A DNA stretch of 64,000 nt from Larimichthys crocea. Taxonomy: Eukaryota; Chordata; Actinopteri; Sciaenidae. Below, in pieces: positions 61,746 through 64,000 of the stretch. Position 1 is the stretch's first letter, and the number at the start of each line of letters is the position of its first letter. A program made the position numbers and the translations under genes. The DNA is taken from contig NC_040032.1 of the NCBI RefSeq assembly GCF_000972845.2, positions 21,438,248 through 21,502,247 on the forward strand, written 5' to 3'. The notes below the pieces were generated by a model. The model was not told where the DNA came from, made no database searches, and saw nothing but the letters and a program-made list of their open reading frames with translations.

Positions 61746-62883
61746 AAATGTGGAGGATAATGCATAGAGATTTAATGTGTAGAAATAATTAAGTATTGAC
61801 TAACGTGCCAGTGCTGATTATAGATATATTCAATGTTTCGGAACAGTCTGCATTATACCATTTACCATCTTATCAGTTCAGACAGCCTGGTATCACCAAA
61901 TAGCGTATGAATAACATACCAGCAGCATGTTTCTATAAACACATTTGAAGCACATTTTAGAGTGTCACATTAGAGAAGGTCAATGAAAAAGGTTTTGGAT
62001 TCACTTATGGTCGTTTTTTTGCCAGTTTAATTAAGAGAGATGCTGTCAATGGGTGATGTAAGCACTTTTTTCTGAATAAGTTCTGCTGGAGTAAACACTG
62101 AAGCCATATGTCTGATCAGCTGTTCCCTCGTGGCTCCCATGGCTCTATATCACATCCATGATGGCTCCACACAGATCTGATGTAACCTTCCTCACATTAA
62201 TATATGAAACAAACACAAATGTTATATTTACATCCTGAATTGTTTTTCACCAGTTGAGCTTCCACTTCCACTTTTGGTTTTCTGACTGGGGAATTTGATT
62301 CCATCTATTGCTTGATTGATTCTTGTGAATTAACATAATCTGTACATAACTGCAGTGGATGGAAACGTTTACTAAATTACTTGAAATCCGGATGGCCATT
62401 GTGTTAAGTTATTTTGTGTGTTATCAAAAGGGGTATACACTATACACTTGTGGCTCACTCCAAGATCTTTTGAAGCCTCCTCTCTCCTCATTCCTTGTCT
62501 CCTCCCAAGAGGCATTCAGGGCAGTTTGAACATCCACAGTGACCTCAATTAATTTGTGGGTTGGGCTGGAGGACAGTTGAGCAAGGATGGGAGAAATGAT
62601 AATTAGCTGAATGAAAAGCACCCATTGTTGAACACGCACCAACCTGGTTGTTTTCATAATGTCCTTGTCTGATGACGAAGTTGTGGCTATGTGGTGTAAA
62701 ATGGTGAATGAATGTTTCAGCCAAAGCAGAGCAGAGCAGCGCCACTTTGTATGCTCCATAAATACTCTTTCTTTTTTTTCCCCAAATGTTGCTGGGAATC
62801 ATAGTGAAAAGTGAAGCAGCAAAAAGCTAGTTTTGCTCCGTCTTAAAGAAAAATGGCCTTCGGGTAACTTGCCCTATATTGCA

Positions 62884-62897
62884 TACACACACACACG

Positions 62898-62950
<53 letters not shown>
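62884..62950. repeat. (CA)n microsatellite in intron 1
   Basis: About 67 bases of CA with two CG interruptions near its left end; the longest dinucleotide CA tract in the window. Confidence 0.97.
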
Positions 62951-62952
<2 letters not shown>

Positions 62953-63549
62953 GTGTGGCTAAATGCCTTTCAGCAGCACACTGACAGCTTTTTGTGTTAA
63001 GCCAATTTATTTGCTCCTCTTAACCATACTGAGCATTGATTGCTGTAGCAGAGGGAGGGAGCGACCTGCCTCTGGCTCCTGGGCTTTGCAGAACACAGCA
63101 CGCCTCAGGCTCAGCAGTGCAGAGTAAGTCTGCTTTAGATGGAGAGATGTGCAGTATGGAGGGATGCTGGGAGCAGGCGGGGTGCTGTAAGCCACATCTG
63201 TCTCTGTAGAAGCCCCATACTGAATGGAGTCAAGCTGAGAACAAGAGTATCAAGGAAGAAGGGAAATAGGGTGAGCTCTGGTAGAGCATATGCTGCAACG
63301 TTCCTACGGAAATGTGGGGAAAATATACAACGTGACGAAGAAACATCAAATGAGAGACTAAGCAGTTGAGGAATGAGGCAGAGTCGAAGAGCTGCTCCGG
63401 GTTTGGTGATGGGAGTGTTGCTGGGAACATGGGAGACACATAATGGTAACGCAGTTTTCAACTTCAGGCAAACCCCAGAAGCAACAAACAGAGACAAGTC
63501 ACTTATATGAAGGCTGGATTATGCTGAGAGACACTTAGTGACACATTCA

Positions 63550-63880
63550 CACATTTATATAACACCTTTCAAAACTGGGATCACAAAGTGCTTTACAAAC
63601 AACAAACAGAAATTATAGAGGCGTAATAAAAATACCATCATTCCAAAACAATATACAGAACAAACAGTAACCAAGGAAAAAAAAACATTAAAATAATAAA
63701 TAGTAATGAGTGATGAAACAACGAAAGACAGAAGGATCACAGGACTAGAAAAAGTACATTTTAAGAAAACCACGGAGCCAGAGATACTGTATACTTTATG
63801 TACTTTTGGCCAAATCTTTCTGGGTTTTAAAGGTGAAAATCAAAATCCACTCTCAAACTAACAAACAGCCAGTGCAAATA
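63550..63880 (-). pseudogene. L2-like LINE ORF2 end and 3'UTR, minus orientation
   Basis: On the minus strand, 63877-63830 reads LHWLFVSLRVDFDFHL, matching the L-H-W-L-P-V-x-x-R-I-x-F-K hallmark near the end of L2-clade ORF2. The other end gives 'gtaaagcactttgtgatccc' and 'ggtgttatataaatgtgtg', the typical LINE 3' end. It is 5'-truncated, lies in intron 1 and is antisense to galnt10. Confidence 0.75.
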
Positions 63881-64000
63881 TGAAAGGATGGGTGTTATGT
63901 GCTCTCATTTTGCTGCATTAAATAGAGAAGAGAGAGACTTTTTGGCTCAATTTTACTTTCCAAAGTTGAAAAAGGCATGACATGTTTCCACTCTTTGGAG

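Larger units (their letters stand above)
57459..64000 (+). other. galnt10: 5' part of galnt10 intron 1
   Basis: Everything after the donor at 57459 reads as intron. I looked for the next exon, expected to encode the stem and start of the catalytic domain, and saw nothing with that content on the + strand, so intron 1 exceeds 6.5 kb. It contains an inverted SINE pair, a dispersed repeat, a long (CA)n tract and a minus-strand LINE end, listed separately. The spacers between them hold nothing recognisable. Confidence 0.6.

Noticed and set aside
1..64000. CRISPR array, bacterial operon or phage-like system
   Set aside because: No regularly spaced repeats, no ribosome-binding-site/ORF arrays and no bacterial gene density; the sequence is vertebrate in every respect.

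Overview
The window looks like nuclear DNA of a bony fish, probably a spiny-rayed (acanthomorph) teleost. It is AT-rich, almost gene-free, full of (CA)n/(GT)n microsatellites, and littered with decayed copies of typical teleost transposons: Tc1-like and hAT DNA elements, L2-like and other LINEs, tRNA-derived SINEs and a Ty3/gypsy-like remnant. There is no bacterial-style gene packing, and almost all open frames are short and unrelated to known proteins.

Only one host gene is supported. At 57309-57458 on the + strand lies the first coding exon of a polypeptide N-acetylgalactosaminyltransferase, most likely galnt10. It encodes the short cytoplasmic tail, the signal-anchor membrane segment and the start of the stem, and ends in frame at a clean GTAAGAG splice donor. 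A CpG-rich promoter/5'UTR covers about 57145-57460. From 57459 to the right edge the sequence is the 5' part of intron 1; no second exon was found.

The 57 kb to the left hold no convincing protein-coding exon. Region by region: 1-11.4 kb is quiet sequence with a fragment of an abundant fish repeat, a (CA)n tract, a 63-bp tRNA-like insertion with perfect target-site duplications, and a Tc1 scrap. 11.4-18 kb has a LINE tail, a large converging inverted repeat (14.19-15.04 kb), a perfect 30-bp palindrome, an internally deleted Tc1-like element and a complete non-autonomous hAT element with its 8-bp target duplication. 18-30.3 kb has complex, repeat-free stretches (possible conserved non-coding elements), a gypsy-like reverse-transcriptase remnant, two more Tc1-like pieces and an AT-rich MITE. 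30-45 kb is mostly plain sequence with two LINE tails, microsatellites and a perfect 42-bp tandem duplication. 44.7-56.3 kb has three LINE fragments, a long (TA)n tract, a poly-A run and a diverged direct repeat flanking one LINE. Intron 1 carries an inverted SINE pair, a dispersed repeat, a long (CA)n tract and a minus-strand L2-like LINE end.

No CRISPR array, rRNA, intact tRNA, operon or intact transposase was seen. The most unusual structures are the converging inverted repeat, the 63-bp tRNA-half-like insertion, and the upstream in-frame ATG of galnt10. Family assignments come from reading motifs by eye; no database search was run.
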